Shown here: piece by piece, positions 16,199 to 24,547 of the stretch
How the letters are laid out: every line of letters begins with the position of its first letter
Position numbering within the stretch: position 1 is the first letter of the stretch
Assembly (NCBI GenBank): GCA_031286165.1
Contig: JAITUU010000023.1
Span: forward strand, 1-41,803
DNA length: 41,803 bases
Source of the DNA: Bacteroidales bacterium
Lineage (GTDB): Bacteria > Bacteroidota > Bacteroidia > Bacteroidales > UBA1715
Direction of reading: 5' to 3'
Notes under the pieces: model-generated
Told to the model about the DNA's origin: nothing
Seen by the model: the letters and a program-made list of their open reading frames with translations, nothing else
Database searches by the model: none
Position numbers and translations under genes: made by a program

Positions 16199-16206
16199 CA
16201 AAAATA
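16199..16206 (-). promoter_or_regulatory. -7 box for the CorC-family gene
   Basis: TATTTTTG on the minus strand, 24 bases before the ATG at 16174. It forms a divergent pair with the box at 16251. Confidence 0.55.
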
Positions 16207-16213
16207 GAAATTA

Positions 16214-16248
16214 ATTTGCAATTTACAATTTATAATTCGTAATTTATC
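16214..16248. repeat. heptad array, 5 units
   Basis: ATTTGCA, ATTTACA, ATTTATA, ATTCGTA, ATTTATC in tandem, lying between two divergent promoter boxes (16199 minus, 16251 plus), where it occupies the upstream region of both. Confidence 0.7.
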
Positions 16249-16250
16249 AG

Positions 16251-16258
16251 TATTTTTG
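16251..16258 (+). promoter_or_regulatory. -7 box for the ydjM-like/cdaA/rarA operon
   Basis: TATTTTTG, 22 bases before the ATG at 16281. Confidence 0.55.
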
Positions 16259-16280
16259 TGCAAAGATTATAGAACGAACT

Positions 16281-17300
16281 ATGGATTTACTCAGTTATAT
16301 GTTGCTCGGAGCCATTGTGGGGGGCTTTGTTGCCGCTCGCAAAATTGGCAATCGCGCCTTGATTTTGGGCGCAATTATAGCCGCACTTCCAAGTTTAGAC
16401 GACCTCATCAACCGCATAGCACTTACGCGCAGCGGCGTATTTTATAATAGCACATTTTTTCACAGTTTATTCTTTATACTCATAGCCTCGCCGCTTGTGG
16501 CATGGCTACTTGCCAAAATCAGTCCTCACTCGCCCTATTCTTTGGCGCAACGCTGTATGCTGGTATTTTGGGTGCTCATAGCGCACTTGGCTCTCGATGT
16601 GTTCAGTATTTCAGGTGTATCGCTGTTCGCTCCGTTTTCCGCACAACGCATAGCCGTAGCCTCCATTGCCCCCATTGATGTATTGCTGTACTTACTGCTA
16701 TTTATAGGCATAGTTATTACGCTGGTAGTAAAGCAGTTAAAAATCAAAACTATGGTACTGTGGTGCGCACTGTTTTTCACAAGTTTATATGTGGCATTTT
16801 CGCTTATCAATAAATTATACATAAAAACCGAATTTCAGCACATGCTGCAAGCGCAGGAAATTCCGCACTCGCGCATCGGTGTTTTTCCCGTGTCGGGCTC
16901 CAATTTCAAATGGAATTGCTTGGCGCAAGACCACGAAGTGTATTGGCAACTCTATCTTTCCAATATTTCGGGCAATAGTGCCGATTTTACATTTTTTATG
17001 CAAAACAATCACCTTTTTGATGACATTGCCGACACTACACTATTGCTCTCGCTCAAAAATGCCACCAACAATTTTTACACCATACAGCAATGGGGCACCG
17101 CGCCAAACGACAGCGAAAATGACTGCGAAGAAACCGATGCAACTATTCTGGTGCACGATTTGCGCTATGTGCGAAAAAATAGCGAATTGCAAACGTTTTT
17201 TGCCCGCTCGTTTGAAATTTGCATACAAAACGCTCATATTCACTCTATTCAATTAATTAAAAACAATACTATCTTACAAAAAAAGCAACCCACCCCCTAA
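16281..17300 (+). CDS. YdjM-like membrane-bound metal-dependent hydrolase (DUF457)
   Basis: A 339-residue protein. The first ~190 residues contain about five membrane segments with the family's polar markers: LPSLDD (~37-42), FFHSLFF (His61), and AHLALDVFS (His102, Asp106). These conserved His and Asp residues are why the family is called metal-dependent hydrolase, although no activity is established. The remaining ~150 residues are a soluble domain of unknown fold. It starts an operon with cdaA (three-base gap) and rarA (two-base gap), so a link to cell-envelope or stress control by c-di-AMP is possible. Confidence 0.78.
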   Translation: MDLLSYMLLGAIVGGFVAARKIGNRALILGAIIAALPSLDDLINRIALTRSGVFYNSTFFHSLFFILIASPLVAWLLAKISPHSPYSLAQRCMLVFWVLIAHLALDVFSISGVSLFAPFSAQRIAVASIAPIDVLLYLLLFIGIVITLVVKQLKIKTMVLWCALFFTSLYVAFSLINKLYIKTEFQHMLQAQEIPHSRIGVFPVSGSNFKWNCLAQDHEVYWQLYLSNISGNSADFTFFMQNNHLFDDIADTTLLLSLKNATNNFYTIQQWGTAPNDSENDCEETDATILVHDLRYVRKNSELQTFFARSFEICIQNAHIHSIQLIKNNTILQKKQPTP

Positions 17301-17303
17301 CCA

Positions 17304-18092
17304 ATGCTCAATCTTTTCATTACATTCCGTTTTATTGATGCCCTCGATATTTTACTCGTGGCAGCACTTATGTACTTTTTATTCAAGCACATACGAGGAA
17401 CTGTGGGTATGAATATTTTCTTTGGAGTGATTGCATTCTATGTAATTTGGCTCATAGTAAAAGCATCGGGTATGATGTTGCTTTCGAGTATTTTGGGGCA
17501 ATTCATTGGCATTGGTGCGCTCATGATTATTATTTTGTTCAAAGACGAAATTCGGCAATTTTTAATCGTGCTGGGCAATCAATATTTTTTCAAACGCCAG
17601 CACTATAAACTCGAAAAACTTTTCAACGTAAAATACACCGTAGCCACAAGCAGTGTTACCGAAATAGTGAACGCGCTATTCAAAATGTCGGAAACAAAAA
17701 CCGGTGCACTCATTGTACTTTCTGCCGGCATAGAATTCGATTCTTTCATGGAAACCGGCGTGCAAATAGACGCAAAAGTGAGTTCTTCACTCTTAGAATC
17801 TATTTTTTTCAAAAACAGTCCGTTGCACGATGGTGCGGTATTTATTATAGGCAACAATATTCGCGCTGCAAAATGTATTTTACCAACATCGAAAGATAAA
17901 TCGCTGCCAGCCGAATACGGTATGCGCCACCGCTCGGCAATAGCCATGAGCAACGTTACCAACGCGCTGATTTTAGTAGTTTCCGAAGAAACCGGTACCA
18001 TTTCGTACTGCCAACACGGAAAAATTGCCAAAGTGAACGACCCCGAAAAATTATCGCTTATTATTCACAATAAATTGCGCGGAAGTTACTAA
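17304..18092 (+). CDS. cdaA: diadenylate cyclase CdaA
   Basis: CdaA makes cyclic di-AMP from two ATP at the inner membrane; c-di-AMP controls potassium, osmotic balance and wall homeostasis. The 262 residues have three N-terminal membrane segments and a DAC domain (~100-250) with the catalytic DGA (176-178) in PLHDGAVF and the RHR motif (208-210) in GMRHRSAIAMS. Length and layout match CdaA rather than DisA. The usual CdaR partner of Firmicutes is absent here. A potassium channel gene lies 21 kb away (39185), which is a c-di-AMP-related function by general knowledge, but no direct link is visible. Confidence 0.95.
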   Translation: MLNLFITFRFIDALDILLVAALMYFLFKHIRGTVGMNIFFGVIAFYVIWLIVKASGMMLLSSILGQFIGIGALMIIILFKDEIRQFLIVLGNQYFFKRQHYKLEKLFNVKYTVATSSVTEIVNALFKMSETKTGALIVLSAGIEFDSFMETGVQIDAKVSSSLLESIFFKNSPLHDGAVFIIGNNIRAAKCILPTSKDKSLPAEYGMRHRSAIAMSNVTNALILVVSEETGTISYCQHGKIAKVNDPEKLSLIIHNKLRGSY

Positions 18093-18094
18093 CT

Positions 18095-19378
18095 ATGAAT
18101 ACGAACAAACCTTTGGCAGAACGTATGCGCCCAAATAATTTGGACGATTACATAGGACAGCAGCATTTGGTAGCACCCAAAGCCGTACTGCGCCGCGCCA
18201 TAGAATCGGGGCGATTGCCGTCCATTATTCTATGGGGACCTCCGGGAGTAGGCAAAACCACCCTCGCGCACATTATTTCGCAACAACTCAATCGTCCGTT
18301 TTTTGCCCTCAGTGCCATTAATTCCGGTGTGAAAGATGTGCGCGAAGTGATAGAAAAAGCACGAAATTCACAATTTTTCGATAGCAAAAATCCTATCCTT
18401 TTTATAGACGAAATTCATCGTTTCAGCAAATCGCAACAAGATTCCCTGCTTGCCGCCGTGGAAAACGGCACCATTACCCTTATAGGCGCAAGCACCGAAA
18501 ATCCTTCGTTTGAGGTTATTTCTCCCCTTCTTTCGCGCTGTCAAGTGTATGTGTTGCAAAGTTTACACAAAAAAGATTTGCAAACCCTACTGCATAAAGC
18601 ACTCAGCGAAGACGAAGAACTCAAAAAACTGCATATTGCAATCAAAGAAGACGAAGCACTTTTGCGTTTTTCCGGCGGCGATGCTCGCAAACTCTACAAC
18701 GTGCTGGAAATTGTAATCAATGCCTGCAATACAAAAAAACCAATAGAAATTACCAATGAATTGGTTACTACCACATTGCAATCGAATATTGCTCTCTACG
18801 ACAAAAATGGCGAACAACACTATGATATAATTTCCGCTTTCATAAAATCCATTCGCGGCAGCGACCCGAATGCCGCCGTGTATTGGCTTGCGCGAATGTT
18901 GGAAGGCGGCGAAGAAATTACGTTTATAGCCCGCCGTATGCTCATACTCGCCGCCGAAGATATAGGCATAGCCAACCCCAATGCACTGCTGCTTGCGCAT
19001 AGTTGCTTCGATGCCGTGCGCGTGATTGGCAATCCCGAATCGCGCATCATTCTTTCCGAAACAGCGGTATATTTGGCTACTTCGCCAAAAAGTAATTCCA
19101 CCTATTGCGCCATAGACGAGGCTATTGCGCTGGTGCGCAAAACCGGGAATTTACCCGTGCCACTGCATTTGCGCAATGCGCCCACCAAATTGATGAAAGA
19201 ATTGAATTATGGCGCAGGCTACAATTATTCTCACGATTACGATGGAAATTTCAAATTCCAAGAATTTTTACCTGCCGAAATTTCGGGAACAAACTTGTGG
19301 CACGCCGGCACAAACGCTCGCGAACAAGATTTAAAACGCTCTATGCAAAGTTTGTGGAACAAAAAATATGAATTTTAG
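18095..19378 (+). CDS. rarA: replication-associated recombination protein RarA
   Basis: RarA (MgsA, the bacterial relative of WRNIP1) is a AAA+ ATPase that acts at stalled replication forks. The 427 residues match the family. Walker A is GPPGVGKT (48-55), Walker B is LFIDEIH (~102-108), and sensor [11 protein letters not shown] is near residue 130. The C-terminal half carries [15 protein letters not shown] and the tetramerisation region. It lies two bases after cdaA in one transcript. Confidence 0.96.
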   Translation: MNTNKPLAERMRPNNLDDYIGQQHLVAPKAVLRRAIESGRLPSIILWGPPGVGKTTLAHIISQQLNRPFFALSAINSGVKDVREVIEKARNSQFFDSKNPILFIDEIHRFSKSQQDSLLAAVENGTITLIGASTENPSFEVISPLLSRCQVYVLQSLHKKDLQTLLHKALSEDEELKKLHIAIKEDEALLRFSGGDARKLYNVLEIVINACNTKKPIEITNELVTTTLQSNIALYDKNGEQHYDIISAFIKSIRGSDPNAAVYWLARMLEGGEEITFIARRMLILAAEDIGIANPNALLLAHSCFDAVRVIGNPESRIILSETAVYLATSPKSNSTYCAIDEAIALVRKTGNLPVPLHLRNAPTKLMKELNYGAGYNYSHDYDGNFKFQEFLPAEISGTNLWHAGTNAREQDLKRSMQSLWNKKYEF

Positions 19379-19380
19379 TG

Positions 19381-19388
19381 TATCTTTG
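19381..19388 (+). promoter_or_regulatory. -7 box at the head of the glycan cluster
   Basis: TATCTTTG begins two bases after the rarA stop and ends five bases before the GTG at 19394. The transcript would be leaderless or nearly so. Confidence 0.6.
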
Positions 19389-19393
19389 CCGAC

Positions 19394-20248
19394 GTGAAAC
19401 AGAAAGTAAAAAAAATAGCGGTAATCACAATGGCTCGCAACGATGAGTTTTTTCTCAATCGTTGGGTGCACTATTATGGAGCGCAGTTTGGCGAAGAACA
19501 TCTCTATATCTATTTAGATGGTTTAGACCAATCGCTTCCGGCGCAAGCAGGAAAAGCGAATGTGCACAAAGTGGAAAAACAAGGCATACAAGTAGTGGAT
19601 GCAGAAAATCGCCGGCTTAATTTCCTCTCCAACCGCGCCGAAGAACTTTTTGCAAACGGTTACGAATTGGTAATCGGTTGCGATGCCGATGAATTTTTGA
19701 TAGTAGAACCAAACGTAGGAAAATCACTCGCCGAATATCTCTCTTCGCTCAAAATCAACACCTCCGTTTCGGCACTTGGCATAGATGTGGGGCAACATCT
19801 GCACCTCGAAAAACCACTCGACACATCGCGCCCGATTTTGGAACAACGCCAATTTGCACTTATCAATTCGCGATTTACCAAAGTGTGCGTAATAGCAAAA
19901 CCCGTGCGCTGGGGGCGCGGATTTCACCGAGTTCGCGGACATAACTTTCACATTGACAAAAACTTATACCTCCTCCATTTTGGAAATATTGACTACGATA
20001 CGTTGGTAGAAAAGGCAAACTCGCACGATATTATCGCTCGCGGCGAACAGGCGCACTATAAACGGGCGCGTTTTGCGGTAATCAATTCTATTTCAGAAGG
20101 AAAAGCGGTGGACGGCGACACCGTTTTTGCCAAAGCGCGAACAATACAAACCCTGTTTCGGCAGTTTTTTGCGTGGAACAAACCCGCCATGCTCGGTATA
20201 CGCAGAGTTGTGAAACTTCCTGAACGATTTAAAACAATAGGAATATGA
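19394..20248 (+). CDS. glycosyltransferase with DxD core (Glyco_tranf_2_4-like)
   Basis: A 284-residue cytoplasmic enzyme. The N-terminus reads IAVITMARNDEFFLNRWVHY, the start typical of the Glyco_tranf_2_4 type (PF13704-like). The likely metal-binding DxD is DADE (Asp97-Asp99). Conserved basic stretches KPVRWGRGFHRVRGHNF and a LLHFG motif follow. It is the first gene of the cluster, starts at GTG 19394 directly after the promoter, and overlaps the next gene by four bases (ATGA), so translation is coupled. The donor and acceptor sugars cannot be read from the sequence. Confidence 0.82.
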   Translation: MKQKVKKIAVITMARNDEFFLNRWVHYYGAQFGEEHLYIYLDGLDQSLPAQAGKANVHKVEKQGIQVVDAENRRLNFLSNRAEELFANGYELVIGCDADEFLIVEPNVGKSLAEYLSSLKINTSVSALGIDVGQHLHLEKPLDTSRPILEQRQFALINSRFTKVCVIAKPVRWGRGFHRVRGHNFHIDKNLYLLHFGNIDYDTLVEKANSHDIIARGEQAHYKRARFAVINSISEGKAVDGDTVFAKARTIQTLFRQFFAWNKPAMLGIRRVVKLPERFKTIGI

Positions 20249-21162
20249 GTAGCAGATGCATTAAACTTCGCATAAAACTATGTACTTGGGTGCTTCGTTT
20301 TGCCGGTTGGTTGCAAAGCGGCGATATGCGGCGCAATAAACCAAAAACAGAATTAATGAAAGGCGAAATGCTTACTCACTATTTTGCCAAAACATATTTG
20401 CCCAAAATAAACACGATTGAAAAACAAGAAATTACCACCGAAACACCCGAAACTATCTGGCAATTTTGGGATAATCCTGCCGGACGCACTACGCCCGAAA
20501 TTGTGAAAACCTGCTTAGCAACTACTGAGCAATATAAAGGCAATTTCAATCATGTAGTGCTAAATAACGCCACTATGGAGCATTATACCGATTTACCCGA
20601 TTTTGTGATGGATAAATTCCGAAAAGGAAGGATTGATTACACCCATTTTTCTGATTTATTGCGGCTGAATTTGTTGAAAAACCACGGCGGAATTTGGTTA
20701 GACGCTACGGCGTATATGACTAATTTCACTCCCAAAGAAATTACAAATCAAGATTTTTTTGTATTCCTAACCGGTAAAAAAACCGGATTTCCCTATTCCT
20801 ATATGCAAAATTGCTTTATTCGCGCAAAAAAAGGCAGTGCGCTTTGCGCAATGTGGTACGCACTCTGCTTGGAATTGTGGAAAAACGAAACAAAATATCT
20901 CGATTATTTCCAGCATCAACTGCTATTTCGTGTTTTAGTAGAACACAATCCTGATGCAAAAAAATTATTTGCTCGAATGCCACACGTTTCCGAAGACGAA
21001 ATACACGGACTTGTGGGAGAAAAATTATTCTCAACATTTGATACAGAAGAATGGGAAAAGATAAAAAGACAGTCGTTTTTTCAAAAAACAACCTATAAAG
21101 TACCCGGCGGTACAGATATTTCAGGCACCTATTTTCAAAAACTTGACGAAGGGAATCTGTAA
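20245..21162 (+). CDS. capsular polysaccharide synthesis protein (Caps_synth, GT32-like), copy 1
   Basis: A 305-residue glycosyltransferase. The segment IWQFWDN (71-77) is the first strand of the family and GGIWLDAT (148-155) contains the DxD-equivalent Asp. The middle LLRLNLLKNHGG and the length fit Caps_synth enzymes of capsule and O-antigen clusters. A basic, hydrophobic N-terminus (~1-25) may associate with the membrane. It overlaps the preceding gene by four bases. It is more distant from the other two Caps_synth proteins of this cluster than they are from each other. Confidence 0.85.
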   Translation: MSSRCIKLRIKLCTWVLRFAGWLQSGDMRRNKPKTELMKGEMLTHYFAKTYLPKINTIEKQEITTETPETIWQFWDNPAGRTTPEIVKTCLATTEQYKGNFNHVVLNNATMEHYTDLPDFVMDKFRKGRIDYTHFSDLLRLNLLKNHGGIWLDATAYMTNFTPKEITNQDFFVFLTGKKTGFPYSYMQNCFIRAKKGSALCAMWYALCLELWKNETKYLDYFQHQLLFRVLVEHNPDAKKLFARMPHVSEDEIHGLVGEKLFSTFDTEEWEKIKRQSFFQKTTYKVPGGTDISGTYFQKLDEGNL

Positions 21163-21212
21163 AATGAGAATAATTGTCTTTTTAAAAGAAAAATATATGC
21201 TCAATAAAACAG

Positions 21213-21220
21213 TATCTTTG
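21213..21220 (+). promoter_or_regulatory. -7 box for the BRO-N gene
   Basis: TATCTTTG, 22 bases before the ATG at 21243, so the BRO-N gene has its own promoter inside the glycan cluster. Confidence 0.6.
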
Positions 21221-21242
21221 CGAGATATAAACGTAACAAACT

Positions 21243-21689
21243 ATGGGAAATATCAAATTATTTGAAGAAAAACAGGTTCAGTCTGTTTGGAACGAATCTG
21301 AAGAAAAATGGTATTTTGTAGTTGAAGATATAGTTGCTATTTTAACTGATAGTAAAGACCCAAAGCAATATATCAAGCGTTTACGCCAACGCGATGAAGA
21401 ACTCGCCAAAGGGTGGGTACAATTTGTACCTACCCTTACAGTAGATACTGCGGGGGGAAAACAACAAATGAGTTTTAACGACCTTGAACTCATTTTTTCA
21501 ATGCTTGGCGAAGCATCTACTACGGCTATTGTGCGTACTCAAAATCCCGAAGGGTTTGCTGAAAATAAACAAGCAGCAAGGCAAGGTGGAAAAATTGCAG
21601 GAGATGCTCGCAAGGCACTTGAACTAAAAATAGGCGAAAGTATTGTATCTGAATCTAATTTTTGCCGGAGAAAAAGACAAAAAAGGTAA
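21243..21689 (+). CDS. BRO-N domain protein (antirepressor-like), 3' frameshift
   Basis: The 148-residue product starts LFEEKQVQSVWNESEEKWYFVVEDIVAILT, the N-terminal BRO domain found in phage antirepressors and chromosomal relatives. A region VDTAGGKQQMSFNDLELIF follows, then EASTTAIVRTQNPEGFAENKQAARQGGKIAGDARKALE. Family members typically end NFLPEKK-K. Here the frame passes out of that ending: after residue ~140 it reads CRRKRQKR and stops at 21689. Adding one T to the five-T run at 21659-21663 gives SNFLPEKKTKKVNKKN, then TAA at 21701-21703. This suggests a real frameshift or a sequencing error in the homopolymer. The role is probably DNA binding or gene control; its target is unknown. 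It lies alone between two glycosyltransferases. Confidence 0.75.
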   Translation: MGNIKLFEEKQVQSVWNESEEKWYFVVEDIVAILTDSKDPKQYIKRLRQRDEELAKGWVQFVPTLTVDTAGGKQQMSFNDLELIFSMLGEASTTAIVRTQNPEGFAENKQAARQGGKIAGDARKALELKIGESIVSESNFCRRKRQKR

Positions 21690-21715
21690 ACAAAAAGAAT
21701 TAATTGTATTTCTAA

Positions 21716-22543
21716 ATGACAGAAACAGAAATAATAAAAAATAAGATGTCTGGAACGAATGAAGATGCAAAAATCAGCATTATCATACCGATTTACAACG
21801 TTGAAAAATATGTGAAGACAACGTTGGATAACGTGCGTTTTCAAACCTACAAAAATTTGGAAATCGTGTGCGTACTCGATTGCCCTACCGATACTTCGGC
21901 TCACATTGTGGAAGAAATTGCAAAAGAGGATAATCGCATAAAAATTGTGAAACACGAACAGAATTTGGGACTTCCCGCTGCGCGAAATTCCGGCGTGGAA
22001 CAGGCTACGGGCGAGTATATTCATTTTATGGATTCGGACGATTTGCTCAGTCCCGATTTTTACGAAACGCTTATTTATGCTGCCGAAAATGCCGGTGCTG
22101 ACGTTGCCGCGTGTTCGGTGTTGTATGAAAAAAAGCCGAGAAAAAGTATTTGGTTCAAAAAACATGAGATTTTGACCGACCCTACGAAAAAAATTACAAA
22201 AACCGAAGTGGCTATGCGTGGTTGGGCGTGGCGGTATCTTATCAGAAAAAGTTTTTGGATAGAACATAATTTTTCCTTTTCCGAATTAGTGCCTATGGAA
22301 GATATGCCGGTAATGGTTCCCATGATTTATTTTGCCAACAAAGTGGTGCTGTGCCCTACGGCGGTGTATTTTTACAAAAATCGCGAAAACTCTATTTTGA
22401 ATGCAAAAATAGACCCTGCACGCGAAAAACAACGAAGCGCAAACCGCCACAAAGCACGAAAATTATTCAAAGATTTTTTGCACGAACACGGTGTGAAACG
22501 CGAAAATAAATTGCTGTATTATATACGGAAATACTTTTCTTAA
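21716..22543 (+). CDS. family 2 glycosyltransferase
   Basis: A 275-residue GT-A enzyme. The N-terminus has ISIIIPIYNVEKYVKTTLD, the conserved GT2 opening, then LGLPAARNSGVEQATGEYIHFMDSDD with the metal-binding Asp residues at 106-109. It transfers a sugar from a nucleotide donor onto a growing glycan in the cytoplasm or at the membrane. Specificity is unknown. The ATG at 21716 is used; a second ATG at residue 11 is possible. Ten bases separate it from the next gene, so they share a transcript. Confidence 0.88.
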   Translation: MTETEIIKNKMSGTNEDAKISIIIPIYNVEKYVKTTLDNVRFQTYKNLEIVCVLDCPTDTSAHIVEEIAKEDNRIKIVKHEQNLGLPAARNSGVEQATGEYIHFMDSDDLLSPDFYETLIYAAENAGADVAACSVLYEKKPRKSIWFKKHEILTDPTKKITKTEVAMRGWAWRYLIRKSFWIEHNFSFSELVPMEDMPVMVPMIYFANKVVLCPTAVYFYKNRENSILNAKIDPAREKQRSANRHKARKLFKDFLHEHGVKRENKLLYYIRKYFS

Positions 22544-22553
22544 AACTACCAAA

Positions 22554-23507
22554 ATGCCGAACATACAACACACCATAGTACAAAACGTAAAATTTTTGCT
22601 CAAAAAAATACGGCAAATAAGCAGTATTCCCAAGCAAGAAAAGGTTGCGCATAAATTAGAAGCCTACATCGTTGATTTTCAACGCGGTGAAATACCGCAT
22701 TATGGCACAGTGGCGAAAAAGCCGGAGTTGGTGGGCAAAAAAATTATTTGGCAATATTGGCATCAAGGCGTGAGTGAACAGACCTCGAAAATAGTGGCGG
22801 CGTGCCTTACTTCCGTGCAGCAGCACAAGGGCGAATGTGAAGTGATTGTGTTGAATAAAAACACGGTGTGGGATTACATTACGCTACCCGATTTTGTGTT
22901 TGAAAAACTTGATAAAAACGGTTTCCGTTTGGCAGAATTGTCGAATTTGATACGCCTAAATTTACTTTCGGCTTATGGCGGTGTATGGTTAGACGCTACC
23001 ATGTACCTCACCGCGCCTATTCCCGAAGTACTATTGAAATCTGATTTTTTCGCCTTTCAGCGCACAAACACGCTTCCACCCGATGCTGCGATGTTTCTAA
23101 AATTTGACCCACTCTATTTTTCGTGGAATCCGCGCTTTTTGGCAGCTATGCTCAATGCGTTTATGGTTGCCGTGCCGCATCACAAAATTGTGGACGACTT
23201 GCTTTCTATCTTACTTGAATATTGGAAACGCGAAGAAAAAATAGGGCAGTATTATCTGTTTCAAATTTGTTTCAACCGCATGATGCAGCACAAAGAGTGG
23301 CGCGAATTGAATTGCGAAATCACAGGCGATACCGATTGCCACCGATTGCAAATAGTGGCTATGCAGCCATTTAACAAAAAACTTTTTGACGAAATAACCG
23401 CCCAAAGCACGATTCACAAACTAACCTATCGTTTCGATAAACTCAACCAAATTCCCGAAGGTTCGTTTTTTGACTATATTGCGAACGAAAAAATAGAAAT
23501 GGAATGA
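22554..23507 (+). CDS. Caps_synth (GT32-like) glycosyltransferase, copy 2
   Basis: A 317-residue enzyme with KKIIWQYWHQG (62-72) and GGVWLDAT (142-149), the latter with the catalytic Asp. It is closely related to the N-terminal 318 residues of the gene at 24548: WLDAT falls at the same residue number, and a 34-base stretch is identical (22722-22755 with 24713-24746). The two are a tandem duplication now separated by a nuclease gene. The end, IPEGSFFDYIANEKIEME, corresponds to the fusion point in the other copy. The stop overlaps the start of the nuclease gene by four bases (ATGA). Confidence 0.87.
   Translation: MPNIQHTIVQNVKFLLKKIRQISSIPKQEKVAHKLEAYIVDFQRGEIPHYGTVAKKPELVGKKIIWQYWHQGVSEQTSKIVAACLTSVQQHKGECEVIVLNKNTVWDYITLPDFVFEKLDKNGFRLAELSNLIRLNLLSAYGGVWLDATMYLTAPIPEVLLKSDFFAFQRTNTLPPDAAMFLKFDPLYFSWNPRFLAAMLNAFMVAVPHHKIVDDLLSILLEYWKREEKIGQYYLFQICFNRMMQHKEWRELNCEITGDTDCHRLQIVAMQPFNKKLFDEITAQSTIHKLTYRFDKLNQIPEGSFFDYIANEKIEME
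22722..22755 (+). repeat. 34-base identity with 24713-24746 (paralogue copy)
   Basis: This stretch encoding PELVGKKIIWQ is identical, base for base, in the two Caps_synth copies, although flanking codons differ. It supports a recent duplication or gene conversion. Confidence 0.7.
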
Positions 23508-24535
23508 ATCTCAAAAAAAACGATATGACGGATTCGATAGAACATACTAACAAATACCACGTGCTGGTAGAACAAATATCTTCGGCAGTATCTAATGCCA
23601 AAAAACAGGTGGCGACTGCTATCAACAGCACACTTGTGGAAACGTATTGGAACATTGGCAAATACATTGTGGAGTTTGAACAAGACGGACAGGCACGCGC
23701 AAAGTATGGCGAGCAGTTGCTGGTAAATCTTTCCAAAGACCTCACGGCGTTGCTTGGAAAAGGTTTTTCTAAGTCTAATTTGTTCAATATGAGGATGTTT
23801 TACACACGTTTCCCAATTTTCCAAGCAGTGCCTGGAAAATTGAGTTGGACTCTTTTGTCTGAAATAATACGCATAGACAATGAGCTCGAACGTAACTTTT
23901 ATTTAGCAGAAGCCGTAAATGAAAATTGGAGTTCTCGACAACTAATCCAGCAAAAAGAGCATGGACTTTTTATGCAACTCGCTTTGGGTAAAAACAAAGA
24001 TCAGATAATGGCTCTTGCCCAAAAAGGAAATACGATAGAAAAACCCGAAGATATTATCAAAAGCACCTACACGCTGGATTTTCTCAATATTCCCGAAATA
24101 ACCTATTCGGAAAACTCGCTCGAAGATGCCCTAATTGCCAATATTGAACATTTTCTGCTCGAACTTGGCAAAGGGTTTGCTTTTGTGGGCAGACAATATC
24201 GCCTCACGGTGGACAATTCCAATTATTACGCCGATTTGGTTTTTTATCATATCATTCTCAAATGTTATGTGGTCATTGACCTCAAAATAGGCAAAGTGAA
24301 GCACGAAGATATTGGGCAAATGAATATGTATCTCGGCTACTTTGCCATCGACAAAAATAACACCGGCGACAATCCGCCCATCGGAATTATTCTTGCCAAA
24401 GAGAAAGACGAAGTGATGGTGCAATATGCCATGTATGGCAACAATAACAATCTTTTCGTGTCAAAATATCAACTATATTTGCCGGAAATAGAAGATTTAC
24501 GGAAACTACTTTTTCAAAATTTAGACAGAAAATAG
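23504..24535 (+). CDS. DUF1016 (YhcG-like) PD-(D/E)XK nuclease protein
   Basis: A 343-residue protein with the two parts of the YhcG/DUF1016 family. Residues ~20-150 form the helical DUF1016_N region (SAVSNAKKQVATAINSTLVETYWNIGKYI and LSEIIRIDNELERNFYLAEA). Residues ~190-340 are the PD-(D/E)XK nuclease fold, with Asp244 in NYYADLVFYH and the DLK triad element (259-261) in VVIDLKIGK, and HEDIGQMNMYL after it. The catalytic residues look intact. Relatives occur in restriction and other mobile-DNA contexts; its natural substrate is not established. It starts at ATG 23504, overlapping the upstream stop by four bases, with 23525 as a second ATG. It is a non-glycan gene placed between two duplicated glycosyltransferase genes. 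Confidence 0.87.
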   Translation: MNLKKNDMTDSIEHTNKYHVLVEQISSAVSNAKKQVATAINSTLVETYWNIGKYIVEFEQDGQARAKYGEQLLVNLSKDLTALLGKGFSKSNLFNMRMFYTRFPIFQAVPGKLSWTLLSEIIRIDNELERNFYLAEAVNENWSSRQLIQQKEHGLFMQLALGKNKDQIMALAQKGNTIEKPEDIIKSTYTLDFLNIPEITYSENSLEDALIANIEHFLLELGKGFAFVGRQYRLTVDNSNYYADLVFYHIILKCYVVIDLKIGKVKHEDIGQMNMYLGYFAIDKNNTGDNPPIGIILAKEKDEVMVQYAMYGNNNNLFVSKYQLYLPEIEDLRKLLFQNLDRK

Positions 24536-24547
24536 AACAACACAGAA

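Noticed and set aside
21213..21703. Prophage signalled by the BRO-N gene
   Set aside because: No integrase, capsid, lysis or other phage gene is nearby; BRO-N genes also occur alone in chromosomes.
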